Positions 22,440-44,052 of a stretch of 64,000 nucleotides of DNA are shown here, piece after piece. The stretch is from Tethya wilhelma. Lineage: Eukaryota; Porifera; Demospongiae; Tethyida; Tethyidae. Location of the stretch: NCBI GenBank assembly GCA_964030475.1, contig CAXIPT010000001.1, positions 12,878,810-12,942,809 of the forward strand, in the 5' to 3' direction. The notes beneath the pieces were generated by a model that had not been told where the DNA came from, did not search any database, and saw nothing but the letters and a program-made list of their open reading frames with translations. The position numbers and the translations under genes are program-made. Numbering within the stretch: position 1 is the stretch's first letter; every line of letters starts with the position of its first letter.

Positions 22440-23306
22440 TACCTATATGAAAGCAACCATTAGACGATGTACAGAGGGAATCAGTATCAAACCACTTTGA
22501 CCCCAGCTCCTCTTAGTAGCCAGTAGGAGGGACCTCAGGTTGATAAGCCTACTGCCATCAAAAGTCACGACATTAAATTTGTAATTATCAGATTCTCATT
22601 TGAACAATTTGGGCCATTGTTCAGGTTGTGAGACATGTGCATGATGAAAAGTTTGGATGGTGTCACTGTTCAGTTGTTAGTGGTGGGTACTTGAATCCAA
22701 TATAAAGCCCATTAGTATAGCTAGATATTTTTGAGACAGGTAGCGTAACTCGTTCTGTCCTTCCTAACCACCTCGAGCAGAGTAGGTTAGCTGTCAGTAA
22801 GCAGTAAACCTATATTGCCTGAAAAGATAATGAAAAGCAGTTAATTAATGTACAATAGCTATAATAATACTATTTTGGTTAACTCACTCATGTCAGGGTC
22901 ACCACTGACAGTCACAGATATCGATAGGTGAAGAAGCAACTTTGTATACTGACCCAAACATTAAGGTATACAGCACCAAACACCTCATGTTCGATTATAC
23001 AATTGACTGTGTCTGATTCAGCTTCCATCTTGTCACAGAGGTTTTTTTGCAGCACAGACAGTCAACATTGTACTGAACACAGTGCCCGGCCCACACTGCC
23101 ACCTGAGCTATTGAATTTGTCCACATAAAATTAAACAGAATGTATGAAAATTATAGCTGATAGACTCACCAATCAGTGCTTCCTAGCCTATCCTGTCTTG
23201 CATCTTCGTCAGATGAATCTCCAGAGTCTCCACAGCTGTCACTTCCAGCAGATTGTTCATAAAGTATGGCTCAATTCTGTGTGAGCTTCCATCACTATCT
23301 GAAGCA
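22440..23306 (-). pseudogene. P2X7 C-terminal (ballast) domain-like gene relic, copy 2
   Basis: Nearly identical to 461-2008 but without the 690-bp MITE. It contains the same IEPY-to-acidic frame change, the C-x-CC knuckle and the LNVWV segment. The first exon is truncated at the gap at 23307. A few substitutions separate the copies, e.g. an added gatatcgatag block near 22917. Confidence 0.55.
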
Positions 23307-23307
23307 N

Positions 23308-24825
23308 GCCATGTCACTTCTTTTAATCTTTGTTATATTGCAGCCAACTGCAAATTGATATGTTTATATCAAGTATTATTGTGACATGACATTGTACAAT
23401 AATTGTACATTCATTCAGTAAATTTCAGTCATAACATGGCAGCATAACTCTGAATTTATTTTTGATTTCTCATGTCTAAAAAAGACAGTATACAATCTAC
23501 TGTGAATATATTGTTATTTCTAATACTCTGTGTATGCCATCACGAGTAATGTTTCTTTTATATTCTCATAAAAAACAAAAAAAGATATCACCATCATAAT
23601 AATTATCACAAATTCTCATACTTTGTGTACACAATGCATCATAAGGGATGCTTTTCTCTCAATGTCATACTGTATTATTTTTAAGTCCTACTATTAGCTT
23701 CTTGCTATCGGACCAAAAAAAAAAAATTCACCTCATATAATTATTATATGTATACTCATCTTTCAATGGCTAACTTGCCATGTCACTTCTATTAATCTTT
23801 GTTATATTGCAGCCAACTGCAAATTGATATGTTTATATCAAGTATAATATTTTCATTGTGACATGACATTCATTCAGTAATTTTCAGTCATATATATCAT
23901 GGCAGCATAACTCTGTGGCTGCATACTATTTCTCTAATTTATTTTTGATTTCTCATGTCTAAAAAAGACATTACAATCTATATACTGTGAGTATAATTTA
24001 TTGTTATTTCTAATACTCTGTGTACACCATCATGAGTAATGTTTCTTTTATATTCTCATAAAACAAAACAAAAAAAAAAGATATCACCATCATAATAATT
24101 ATTATTAATCACAAATTTTCACACTTTGTGTATACAATGCATCTTAAGTGATGCCTTTCTATAATAATTATTAGGTCCCCTTAGCTTCTTGCTATCGGAC
24201 CAGCAAATTGATATTCAGCACAATCTTAATATTCAATTGTGAATTGTTATTTCTAATACTCTGTGTACACCATCTGATTCATGAGTAATGTTTCTTTTAT
24301 ACTCTCATGTAAAACAAAAAAAAGATATCACTATCATAATATTTATCACAAATTCTCATACTTTGTGTACACAATGCATCATAAGTGATGCTTTTCTCTC
24401 AATGTCGTACTATAAAGTAACTATATTCTATTATTTTTAAGTCCTGCTATTAGCTTCTTGCTATCGGACCAAAAAAAAAAAAAAAAAAAATTCACCTCAT
24501 ATGAATAACCATCTTTCAATGGCTAACTCGCCATGTCACTTCTATTAATCTTTGTTATATTGCAGCCAACTGCAAATTGATATGTTTATATCAAGTATAA
24601 TAATAATTATTATTATTGTGACATGACATTGTACAATAATTGTACATTCATTCAGTAATTTTCAGTCATAACATGGCAGCATAACTCTGTGGCTGTATGC
24701 TATTTCTCTAATTTATTTTTGATTTCTCATGTCTAAAAAAGACATTACAATCTACTGTGAATATATTGCTATTTCGAATACTCTGTGTACACCATCATGA
24801 GTAATGTTTCTTTTATACTCTCGTG

Positions 24826-24857
<32 letters not shown>

Positions 24858-26900
24858 NNNNNNNNNNNNNNNNNNNNNNNNNNNNNNNNNNNNNNNNNNN
24901 NNNNNNNNNNNNNNNNNNNNNNNNNNNNNNNNNNNNNNNNNNNNNNNNNNNNNNNNNNNNNNNNNNNNNNNNNNNNNNNNNNNNNNNNNNNNNNNNNNNN
25001 NNNNNNNNNNNNNNNNNNNNNNNNNNNNNNNNNNNNNNNNNNNNNNNNNNNNNNNNNNNNNNNNNNNNNNNNNNNNNNNNGCTCAAAAGTTTAACTATAA
25101 TGAAAATTTTTCACAAACTCATGCTAGCTGTCTATGCACAGATTGTGTCAAAATATCAGACTACCATTTGCTACTCGTACTTGTTACTGCTGATGTTACT
25201 TGAAAGTAGTTCCTTTCGCAAACTGATACTAACTGTCAATGGAAAATACGTACTAAACTGAGACAATTCATTATAATGCTTATATCTTTTGGAAATTGTT
25301 TCAATCCTCTCACATACCACTCTATGTCTACTTCTGATCCTCATCCTAAATGATTCACGCTTCAAGAGAATTGAAATAACTTGATCAAGAATTAATTTGA
25401 AATGCTTTGTGATGCTTCCAACCCTCAATATTGACAAGTTTACAAAAAAAAAAACAAACTTAGACAAAAACAAACAAAAAACAACTCGTTAAACATATAT
25501 GTGATGCTTCCAACTAATTAAAATATTAATAACTTAGTCTATGAAGATAATGATGTTTTCTAAAGTCTCTGAAGAATTGCTGTTTGAACTCTTCTACAAT
25601 AACAAGCAAAACCCAAAACTTGGGCATTCAAACGCAATAATTTTTCATCAAAACTGAACCTATACAGCTATGGATACCGGATAGGATGTGCCAGTTAAAT
25701 TTTGGATAAGAAACTTCTTCACAAATTCGAATACAGATATCACAGAATGTATAAAGGTCTCAAAAAACTATTTATATCGTTTGGTGTTTGTTTTGCTTTT
25801 TTTTGTTGTTGTTTTTTTTTTTAATTTGTACATGTCATGCACACACACTGATTACATTTCCACTTTATGTCATGACTGATGTATCTTTTCGACACAGCCA
25901 TTTAAAAAAAAATTCAAAATAAATAGTTATTGTGTCCAATTTGTTTTTCAATTTCTAATGACTAAGATAATCACAATCTGATACTTGGTGTACACCATCA
26001 CGAGTAATGTTTCTTTATATTCTCATAAAATAGCAAAAAAAAAAAAGATATCACCATTAAATAATAATTATTATTAATCACAAATTTTCACACTTTGTGT
26101 ATCAATGCATCTTAAGTGATGCCTTTCTATAATAATTATTTAGGTCTCGTTAGCTTCCTGCTATCGGACCAGCAATATTGATATTCATCACAATCTTAAT
26201 ATTCAATTGTGAATTGTTATTTCTAATACTCTGTGTACACCATCTGATTCATGAGTAAAGTTTCTTTTATGCTCTCATGTAAAACAAAGAAAAAAGATAT
26301 CACCATCATCATATTTATCACAAATTCTCATACTTTGTGTACACAATGCATCATAAGTGATGCTTTTCTCTCACTGTCATACTATAATGTAACTATATAG
26401 TATTATTTTTAAGTCCTGCTATTAGCTTCTTGCTATCGGACCAGAAAAAAAAATTCACCTCATATGTATACCCATCTTTCAATTGCTAACTCGCCATGTC
26501 ACTTCTATTAATCTTTGTTATAATAATTTTATAATTGCAGCCAACTGCAAAATGATATGTTTATATTATCAAATATAATATTATTATTGTGACATGACAT
26601 TGTACAATAATTGTACATTCATTCAGTAATTTTCAGTCATATCATGGCAGCATAACTCTGTGGCTGTATGCTATTTCTCTAATTTATATTTGATTTCTCA
26701 TGACTAAAGAAGTTATTACAATCTACTGTGAATATATTGTTGTTTCTAATACTTTGTGTACACCATCATGAGTAATGTTTCTTTTATACTCTCGTGAAAA
26801 CCAAAAAGATATCACTATCATAGTATTAATCACAAATTCTCATATGTTGTGAACACAATGCAATGCTTTTCTCTCAATGTCATGCTATAATGTAACTAAT
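23308..26900. repeat. Diverged repeat array of ~0.5-0.75 kb units around an N gap
   Basis: Units start with gccatgtcacttctattaat followed by tgcagccaactgcaaattgatatg at 23308, 23777, 24530 and 26493. Second-half segments (gagtaatgtttcttttat, agatatcaccatcataat, cttgctatcggacca) recur at 23545, 24040, 24290, 26010 and 26265. The gap 24858-25080 follows a poly-A run. 25081-25970 is unrelated sequence with no gene I can support. Confidence 0.75.
24858..25080. other. Assembly gap (223 N)
   Basis: A run of N preceded by poly-A, likely a homopolymer-induced gap in the repeat array. Open frames spanning it are artefacts. Confidence 0.95.
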
Positions 26901-28690
26901 TTATGAAGAGAAAGTTATTCAGTTGATATATATAATTGCAATCACTTTACCACAAATGTCATATTATTTCAAGGTCCTAATTGTTAGCTCTGTGCTATTG
27001 GACCAGCAATATCTACATTTTTTGCCTGATAAAAAAAAGAAAGGCAAAAATTTCTTAGGTCCTAGCTTTAAATTGCTTTTGGACCAGCAATATTTATATT
27101 TTTAGCCTAATCATGATTATTATGTACATCCAGCTTTCAATTACTGACTTGCTGGCAAATTTATATTGGTATGGCAAGATTTTTGTCTTATAGACAAAGA
27201 AGCAAAACTACTTTAAAATAATATTCATTTGCATAATATTTTCTGTTCATCCATATCTGTACCTTTTTCCTTTGTTGACATTCAGTCATTTCCGTAAATT
27301 ATTATTTGACTCCAATTTTCTATACTTACAAAGTCACTATATATCAACTGTCTAGCATTGAGACCTTCTATAAACTAATCTATACAAAGATGTTGCGAGA
27401 TACTGACTACAGGAACTCAAATGGGATTGCTGGCTACTGCAAACTGATAGCCCAACACTAGCTAAACGTAACGTTGCTAAGACTCGTAATTGAGACTTGA
27501 TGACATCAAGATTCTGAATAAATCTGAGCACCAACTATTGAAAGAGAGTCCAAGAGGCTCTTAGGGTCAAGGAACTAGGCAGTTCCAACCAGACAATGTG
27601 GTAGCTGTGAGTAGGAGGTTGGATGTGGTATTGTCTAATTCTCACAAATCACCTCTTTCCTTTAATATTACCGCTTCCTCTTTCCCTCTGGTCGTTATAA
27701 ATACTCCTCCTTCCATTCCTACCATTATTAGATCACATCACATGTAATGCTATAATGGATACCAGTGCACACTTGAACCAGGTTGGGTATAATATGCATT
27801 CAGTATGAGTCTATTGCTGGGTACGTGCCCTCCATGGCTATATATATACCTCCAAACATGCAAGTACCATTCTAAGTAAGTAGTTAATTCACCACCACCA
27901 ACCATCAACCACCATTCAATGTTGAACTGTGTAAAAGAATATAATATTATTGTATATACACAGAACCTTTGAATTGACTTTTACGACACGTTGAATATAT
28001 ATTTTGTCTCTCAAAGTCTTATTGCAGCAAAAAGAACATATAATTATAGCTGCAAAATTTTTACTATACTTGCATTATTATCATAGCATACCTGCATGTA
28101 TGTATCCCACTAACCAAACCACCACATGCAACTCCCAATATCCACGAATATTAGAGAATATTAGAGAATATCTACGTGCAGGATTACTGTGGAGTATATT
28201 GAACGTACTCACGTGACAGTGAATATAAAGTTCAAGTAATTACTTTATCAGCATTTAGGTATAATGTAGGCCGATATACACGCTTTTGGTATGTACAAGT
28301 TGAATTGAAAATTGCAGTCTGCAAATCATTACCAACATTGAACTGTGTCAAAGATACAGTCTTATTGACTTTTGCAATGAGTCTTCTCTCTCCACTTACG
28401 TTACCATCAACCAACCTCTAGTAGAGCACTAATTTAAAATTGCATTTATTGTACTTGACTACTATAATAATACTAAAAATATGAAAATGAATGTTGCGGC
28501 CAACTTTACTGGCAGTGCACCAGTTGCAAGTCTTGAAACATGGAGTTCTTAAAAGACTTGTGTGTCTTTAATTGCTCAAAAATTGTAAACAAAGACTAAA
28601 TTTAATTTACAAAAACTCAAGATTAATAAATAGTCATAATTTATAACTACAATATTAATATACCGTATTATACCATGGCAGCTAAGTTAG
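26900..28690. other. Non-coding, repeat-derived stretch
   Basis: ggaccagcaatatctac/tttat segments repeat at 27001 and 27082. 28004-28150 (tgtctctcaaagtcttattg ... ccaccacatgcaactccc) is related to 31050-31140 downstream of the LINE relic, so both probably belong to one repeat family. No supported gene. Confidence 0.4.
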
Positions 28691-30110
28691 AGCACCAATT
28701 ATTACATAACAACTCTTCTTTCTTCGTGGTCAAAATCACGGCTGCAAGAAAAACATGCATTGTCTAACGTTGGTGAGCTATTTTCAAGGCTTACAATTTG
28801 CTGCTCTCCTGTGTGAGAAGCTCAGGGGTGAGAAGGTGCCCCTTATATAGGAGAGGGGACAGAGATGAATTTAGCATCACCACCAGTGGGGGTGTGTGTC
28901 TGCATGCATGTTTCAAGACTTATAATACTTTAGAAAAACTTCCTCTATCATACGTACGGTATATAGAAATGGGCCGACTGTCCCATTGACCATTTTCATA
29001 TGACCTCATATTATGCATGCGTAACCATGGACGCTGCATGGTGTACACCTATGCATGCGTAACCATGCTGGTGTACACCTGTGGTGTACAGTGTTTACTA
29101 ATCATTAATTTTACAACAATGGGGATACGTAATAATTATTATTATGAGCAGTATTGTGCTGAAATTGAGACAAAAAACAATTTTATATTTCACAGCAGCT
29201 ATAATAATATGAGAGCTGCTCTATAACAATTCTTCTTTCTTCATGGTCACAATCTCGACCGCAATAATTAAGAAATATTAAATGATTGTCTGCAGTAGGA
29301 TTACATTGGCGAGCTGTTTTACAACTTTGCTGCATGCTCTCTCCAATGTGAGGAGCTCAGGGGGTGAATCACAGAATGTGCACAGTCCCCTTAAGAGAGG
29401 GGGCAGAGGGGAACAGCTAGGATAGGGTGGCCAGCAGTATGCAATAAATGGGACAAAAGACTCAAATATGAACTATTTGGATGGTTCTGTAGAGATGGAT
29501 ATAGCATCACCACCAGCGGGTGTGTGTCTGCGTGCATGTTTCAAGACTTATATACTTCAGAAAGCTTTAATTTTTAGATCTTTCCTAGCACTAGATGCTG
29601 AGAGATTTCTCCTTAATTAGAGCATTTCTTTGCCCAATTTTGCGTTGTAGTATGTATAATCTCTAGTAAATTAAATGGTCACAATTTTAAACAATATCAA
29701 TTTTTTATTTCACCGCAACTGCAATAGAGAAGCTAATAACAAGTCTACTTTCTTCATGGTCACAATATTGATTGACATCCGAGTCAACTTTCTTTCCACT
29801 ATTATCAAAGGTCTATTTCTTTGTTTGTTGGAGCTCTGTCTTGGCTAGCTGTAATTCTGCTTTCATTTTCTGAATTGTCTTCATGGCCAGTTCTAAATGA
29901 AGCTTTTCGTTAGACTCGTGGGCTGTCATATTCTCCCTTGGAAGTGCAACTGTATCCTATTTCTGTGTTGTACGTGGCTACGAGCACAATACTGTTTCTT
30001 TCCTAGGTCACAATTTTAAACTTTATATTCCACCGCAACTGATAATTAATTTTATTATAACAAGTCTACTTTCTTCCTCCAACATGCATCCAAGTCAACT
30101 TGCTGTCACA
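28690..30110. repeat. Tandemly repeated segment upstream of LINE relic
   Basis: 28700-28945 (ttctttcttcgtggtc, gagaagctcagggg, agcatcaccaccag, gcatgcatgtttcaagactt) recurs at 29225-29570 and partly at 29735 and 30060. A short piece of the inverted-repeat element terminus (tcatacgtacggtatatag, then gggccgactgtccc) sits at 28950-28987. Confidence 0.6.
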
Positions 30111-30149
30111 GGCTTTAAGCAATATTATACATGAGTCCTTCTTCCCCTA

Positions 30150-30911
30150 TATATAATGCATGCCTTCGCCTGCACACTTTAGCTTTGCAAGGCTTCAATA
30201 TGTACAGTCCTGGTGCAAAGAGTGCATGGAAGCTTCTCCTAAACCCAACCAAATGCGTCGGATTACATTTTCAAATTCATCTGCCAAGGACCACACACCC
30301 TCTCTTAGCTTTGAAAACTCATCATGTACGTATTGAATTTGTACTAGAGCACAAAGACCTTGGCATTATCGTAACCAACAATTTATGCTGGTCAAAGCAT
30401 TACAGCCTTATTTGTTCTACGTAAAGCCTATTTTACTCTCAATCTCATATGGAGAACCATCTCATCATCATCTGTTGGAATCATGCAGAAGAAGCTTGTA
30501 CCTATCCTTCATTCGCTCTAAACTATCCTATTGTCCACAAGTGTGGAGGCCTCGTCATTTGAGGGGATATTGCCCTCTTAGAGAAAGTTCAAAGAAGAGC
30601 CACCAATATAATATTTCAAATCCTGATCTCAATTACAGGAGAGACTAATTGCATTGCGTATCCTTCCTCTTATGTACTGGTATGAACTCCTCGACATAAT
30701 GTTTGTCATAAAATGTATTAAAAAGCCTGATGAAGGTTTCAACATCTTCAACTTTGTATCATTTGCCACCTCAACCACTCGGTTTGGCATTAGCAATAAA
30801 TTGCAATTCAAATTTCAGAGGACCATGAACGGTCGTCACTACTACTTCAACCACATTGTGCGACTATGGAACTCAATACCAAACAATATTACGAACACCT
30901 CCAACCATTAA
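30150..30911 (+). pseudogene. LINE (non-LTR retrotransposon) reverse-transcriptase C-terminal relic
   Basis: Three overlapping frames together read LNPTKCVGLHFQ, then VEHKDLGIIVTNNLCWSKHY-like sequence, then SLYLSFIRSKLSYCPQVW. After two further frame changes come YWYELLDIMFVIKCI and FNHIVRLWNSIP. These are the region after the catalytic YADD motif, the thumb (FxxSKLxYCPxVW) and the terminal VxLWNxIP segment common in Jockey/CR1/I-type elements. Several frameshifts and the absence of the palm motif show it is dead and 5'-truncated. Confidence 0.75.
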
Positions 30912-31457
30912 AAAGGCAGTGTACCACATGTGCAGGATATCTGTACAATTGCATGTGTAGAACTGCTGTGAATGTAGGCCATTTATATATCAGGCATCTC
31001 TTTCATCATTGGATAGCTATAACTTGAGAAAGTCTTTTGCTATATATTGAGTGTCTCTCAAGAAGTCTTATTGGCAGTTATTGCTGCATCTATCCCACTG
31101 TATAACCAACCACCACAGGCAACACCCAACATGCAAGAAATTAATATTCAAGAATTATACTGTCTAGTATATGTGTTCCCAATGATCTACTGTTTGCCCA
31201 TTGATGTATGCCTGAAGGCTAGGGTGGTTTAGAAGATAATTTGTGTCTAGATCAACACCATTAATCTGTGTGTTAATAATAATGATACTGATTACTAACT
31301 CTACTAGTAATAATCAAACTATAAGAACAGTTGCTAAATATCATGCTATTGTTAGTCACTGGATACTAATCAGAAATATTATTATGCTATACTAGCACTG
31401 TTATAAATGTGTTCTACTCATATATACTAGCTACCAGTTCAAGTCACTTCTTTTGAT
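30912..31457. other. Downstream intergenic region of the esterase
   Basis: Contains the LINE-associated repeat tail (31050-31140) and then AT-rich sequence up to the esterase stop. No supported gene. Confidence 0.4.
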
Positions 31458-40075
<8,618 letters not shown>

Positions 40076-40099
40076 GTTTGCCCTATCAACAGCCAACTA

Positions 40100-43036
40100 G
40101 CACCAGTAAAGTTTTCGCTTGGTTCTTAATAGCAGTTCTCGCAATGATATTCTCGTTCTGAGCCTATTCCTTTTATCCATAGACCAGTGCTAGTTGTTAG
40201 GCTTCTAGGATAAACATTACATAAGTTGCTTTTGGTCATTTTCTGAGAATGAAAAAGATTGCATTCTTTTGGATATGTGAAAGTGAACACTATGCTATAA
40301 TTATGCTGTTTTCAGCAGCTGCTCCCCATTTAAATTTAGGGAACAAAGTAGTCAACAATTACACTAATACTTTGATTTGTCTGCAACACACTTACTAGTC
40401 TTTCAATGCATAATCGTGAATTTAGAGATCTAGAGAAGACTACAAGCACTCTTGCGATTATAGTAAATTTATTTTCATGCACAACAATCAAACTTTATAC
40501 CTCTACTTTAATTTTTCCCCATAAGTACGCCTAAATCAATGTTTGATCCATATAATTATCATTAAAAGTTTAGTTGTTTATAAGTAATGATCATGAATAT
40601 GCATGGTGTATATCTAGCTACACGGTGTATGCATAGTTAGTTCTTATTAAAATAATAATAAGTGTTCATGAGTTGCATGGATGATTGTCATGCAGTATAG
40701 AGAGTTTCTTCCCTGGGTTAGTTGACTTGTTCTGGTGGACTGACTTGTACATTAATTAATATTAAAATTTAATTTTGATTTGTGCAGCAATGTTTGTGTC
40801 CTTACTTATGGTCTTGTGTATAAATGCTATATATTCCTTACTAATCCTTAGTGCCTTTGATAGTGTATAAATATTCAACTAAGCTAAATAACTATGGCTC
40901 TCTGTGCTATGGTGGATTACCCTAGTAGACTAAGTCAGATTGGATTTATAGGCATGGCACATTTTCCTGTGTCACAAAGATCTTGCTGGTTATGCTGCAT
41001 TTGCATCATACGGGTCATTATGCTATCTGAACTGTCTAGGTTGGAAGTTAGCCATGTAATGGCTATGAATAGTTACGGTACATGTATAATAATAATAATA
41101 ATAATAATAATAATTAATTATTACTTCATGCATTACTGGTCCCTGCATGAGTTCTAGTAACTCAATGCACCTATTGATAATGATTATAGAATTTGAAAGA
41201 ACTATAGGGTTTGAATCCCAACTAGATCTCAATCCATCCTTTCAGGACTCTGATGTTTAAACCGTGAGTCTCAGACAGTAAAAAAATGCATCTAGATACA
41301 TGAAGTGTGTATACAAATTAACTAAGAAGCATTATATCACTCTCGTATTCTAAAGAATGTGATCTCTTGCAACATTGCATTCTTGGAAAATAACCAAAAG
41401 CAATGCTGTTCAATAAGTTATTGAATGTAGGTTGCAATAAAATTCAACTATGTGCACTTTATAATGCTCATTCAAGTTCCAATCTGAGAACAAAGTGATG
41501 AGCAATAACACAATTTGTATAAGGTATTTAATTTTGAACATGATGCTCAAAAAACATTCTACTTTCATTTGTTTACAACACAAGTAACTTCCACACTAAT
41601 TAAAGTATTCATATTAGTGAGAGAAGACCGTGAAGAAGGCTGTTATGTATAAGCATGCATGTATGAGCAACAAAGTATCAATAGAAGGACATAGCTTTAT
41701 GTATTATGTTAGCCCAAGAATGTACCAGGTTGTATCACAATAAGCAATTGCCATTTTGAGCCAACTTATAATTCAGTGTCAGTACTGCTAATTACCTTGA
41801 AGCCTGTTAGCATTTATGTTGTACATTATATAATAATAATTAGTGCATAATGCACAACAATTATGCTCTATTTGACTGGCATGTATCCAAGAAGATTGGT
41901 CATTTTCTAAAATTGCAAGTGATTGCATTCACATGGTATGATTATGAAAGTGAGCTATTGGTTATAACAGCAATCTACAGTTACCCATTTAAATTCTTAT
42001 CTGAGAACAAAGTGAAGAAAAATAGTCTTGTAACATGATCCTCCAAAAACATTCTACTTGCATTTGTCTGTTGTCTGTTGTTTGTATAATTGTACACAAG
42101 TAACTTCCACACTAATTAAAGCACACTGGTGAGAAAATTAAGACCATACACACTAGTGAGAAAATTAAGACCAAAAAGTTCACTTCGGTGAAATAATACA
42201 AACACTGAAGTTTATAGTAGTTTCCTGATAATGTTCTACTAAACCCTAGCTAGAGTACTAGCTGATAAAACCAGGGGTATATTTTAGGCCATAGATAATT
42301 ATTAAGCTAGTCCTTTACCATAATTATCCATCTCAGCGTAGTTAAGGCAGGTATATCATGCTTTTTTATGATCAGTGTTCAGAGTTTTGACTAGTATTTA
42401 ATACTAAACTGTGTTGTAAACAATTTTATTTCATATCTAGATTCAGCATACATGGGTAAATACACACATTCAGTGTTTGCCATAGAAAAATATCTGTTTT
42501 CCATATAAGGCTATTTCAATTTGATTATTGTTGTTTATAAGTTTGCTGCTATGAAAAAAAGGTTTTTATCCAAATTTATTTTATTAAGCATCATAACAAA
42601 GAGTATTCATTAACAAACAATTTACCAACTGGAAATTTTGCCCTGTAAAAACATTGTGGCTGCAAATTAAAAAAAATTACCAAAAAGTCGCATTTGTGTA
42701 CCTAATTAAGCATTTGCATTAGTTTATGAACAATGCCCAGTCTCAATATAACAATTAATTTACTGACCACATTGATTCCACAGGTAATATAATATGATAC
42801 AAGAACAAAACTTGCTTAAGGTGAAATAAAGCTAAGGAAAGAAGGTATTTCAAGCGGTCAAGGCAAAAAATAATTATATCAATTATCAATTTGAATTAGA
42901 TAGCTCAAGTGCTGTTGTGATGAATGGAGACGTCATTGGAGCTAGGAGGATATGTGCAACCAGTAAGAACCAGAACAAACGGTTTTGTGTTTACAGCTTA
43001 CATTAGAATTCATGGACCAACTCCGAATTCTCTTTT
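40100..43036. other. Intergenic stretch with old duplications
   Basis: A segment (atctgagaacaaagtga, aaaaacattctact, acaagtaacttccacactaa) occurs at about 41480-41600 and 41998-42120, with a more distant relative at 40315-40420. A (TAA)n microsatellite lies at 41086-41113. No exon-like frame with family resemblance. Confidence 0.4.
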
Positions 43037-44052
43037 ACAAGTAGTAAAAATTTCAAAAAATAAGTAGTGTAGGAATGGGCAGTGCGGTAAAAAGCATTGG
43101 AACAAGGCATGTCTCAATTTCGGCACATGACTACTTCATTTTTGATTTATTCTTGATTGATATCCCTAATATAGATCTTCAGTGTCATAAATGCAATACC
43201 ATAGCTTTGTGTTGTATTGGTTCAATCTAATCAGTTGGCTAAGCAGTGGAGTAAACCATAACAATTAAGACAGGCAACTTAAACTGAACTGCCGGGCAAG
43301 AGTTGCATGGGCATAAAAAAATGAAGTAGTCATGTGCCGAAATTGAGACATGCCTTGTTCCAATGCTTTTTACCGCACTGCCCATTCCTACACTACTTAT
43401 TTTTTTGAAATTTTTACTACTTGTTCATTCACTTTTTTCAACACTACAGTGTGGAGACTATCAGAGACTGGTGAGTCCCAACAAAAAGCTTGAGTAGCAG
43501 CTAGCTACATGCATTTCATTCATTAGGCTGGAGGAGGCTAATGCGCATGCGCAGAATAAGGCCACGTGGAGAATTAATTAATGACCTTTGAACTTTACCT
43601 ACAAAGATGGCTGCATTGTAGTACATGAATTTATACACTAAGTTTCAAAGCTTTCTAGTTTTTGTTTAGGCCTATTTGAGATTGAAAAGAGTATCAAGGA
43701 ATGTAGTACCCATGAAAAGAACCTACTTTGTGCTGTCAAAGTTGGCTCAACACATTCTGGTTCTCTGGAAATCCTTTTCAAGTAAGTCAGTTACGAAGTA
43801 AGTACGTAAGTACGTTAGGTGAACAAAAATGGCACTATGGTGGCTTCCCAATAGCGCTCACTACGAGTGTTGAGGAAAGTTTTGGTGCGTTTTGGGCCTT
43901 GCATGCAGTTGGTAATCTGTCAGTAAGAGCCTCTGAGCATCTTTGAAGGTTTAATTTTGTTTGACTAGATTTTTATAGTGGCCAACATTTTGTATTGTGT
44001 CTATGGGACAGTCGGCCCATTCCTACTATACGTACTACCGTACGTATGATAG
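43037..44052. mobile_element. Inverted-repeat element family copy, ~1.0 kb (single arm)
   Basis: It begins acaagtagtaaaaatttc, contains the ~370-bp hairpin sub-element (43037-43430), then the body shared with 6060-6636, and ends ctactataccgtacgtatga-like sequence at 44020-44050. It shows the uninterrupted form of the hAT target site at about 44005-44025. Confidence 0.8.
43542..43614 (+). promoter_or_regulatory. Most complete copy of the dispersed promoter-motif cluster
   Basis: TGCGCATGCGCA (43542-43553, NRF1-like), CACGTG (43563-43568), TGACCTTTGAAC (43582-43593, DR1-like) and AAGATGGCTGC (43604-43614, YY1-like) lie within 73 bp, in the same order as in the other copies. Confidence 0.5.

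Larger units (their letters stand above)
21376..23306. mobile_element. TTAA-flanked THAP/ballast element, copy 2 (right end lost in gap)
   Basis: The left terminus AGGGGGGCTGACATG follows TTAA at 21372-21375. The internal order is: promoter-like segment with GGGCGG and TGACGTCA (21545-21567), THAP relic (plus), then ballast-like relic (minus). The sequence is cut at the N at 23307 within the first ballast exon. By reference to copy 1 about 350 bp are missing, implying an element of roughly 2.3 kb with two convergent genes. Confidence 0.65.

Noticed and set aside
24769..25203. Open frames of ~100-126 codons around 24.8-25.2 kb
   Set aside because: They span the N gap and poly-A run; no coding evidence.
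28138..28175. Short direct repeats (attagagaat) as a regulatory array
   Set aside because: Only two to three units in AT-rich repeat DNA; nothing to support function.
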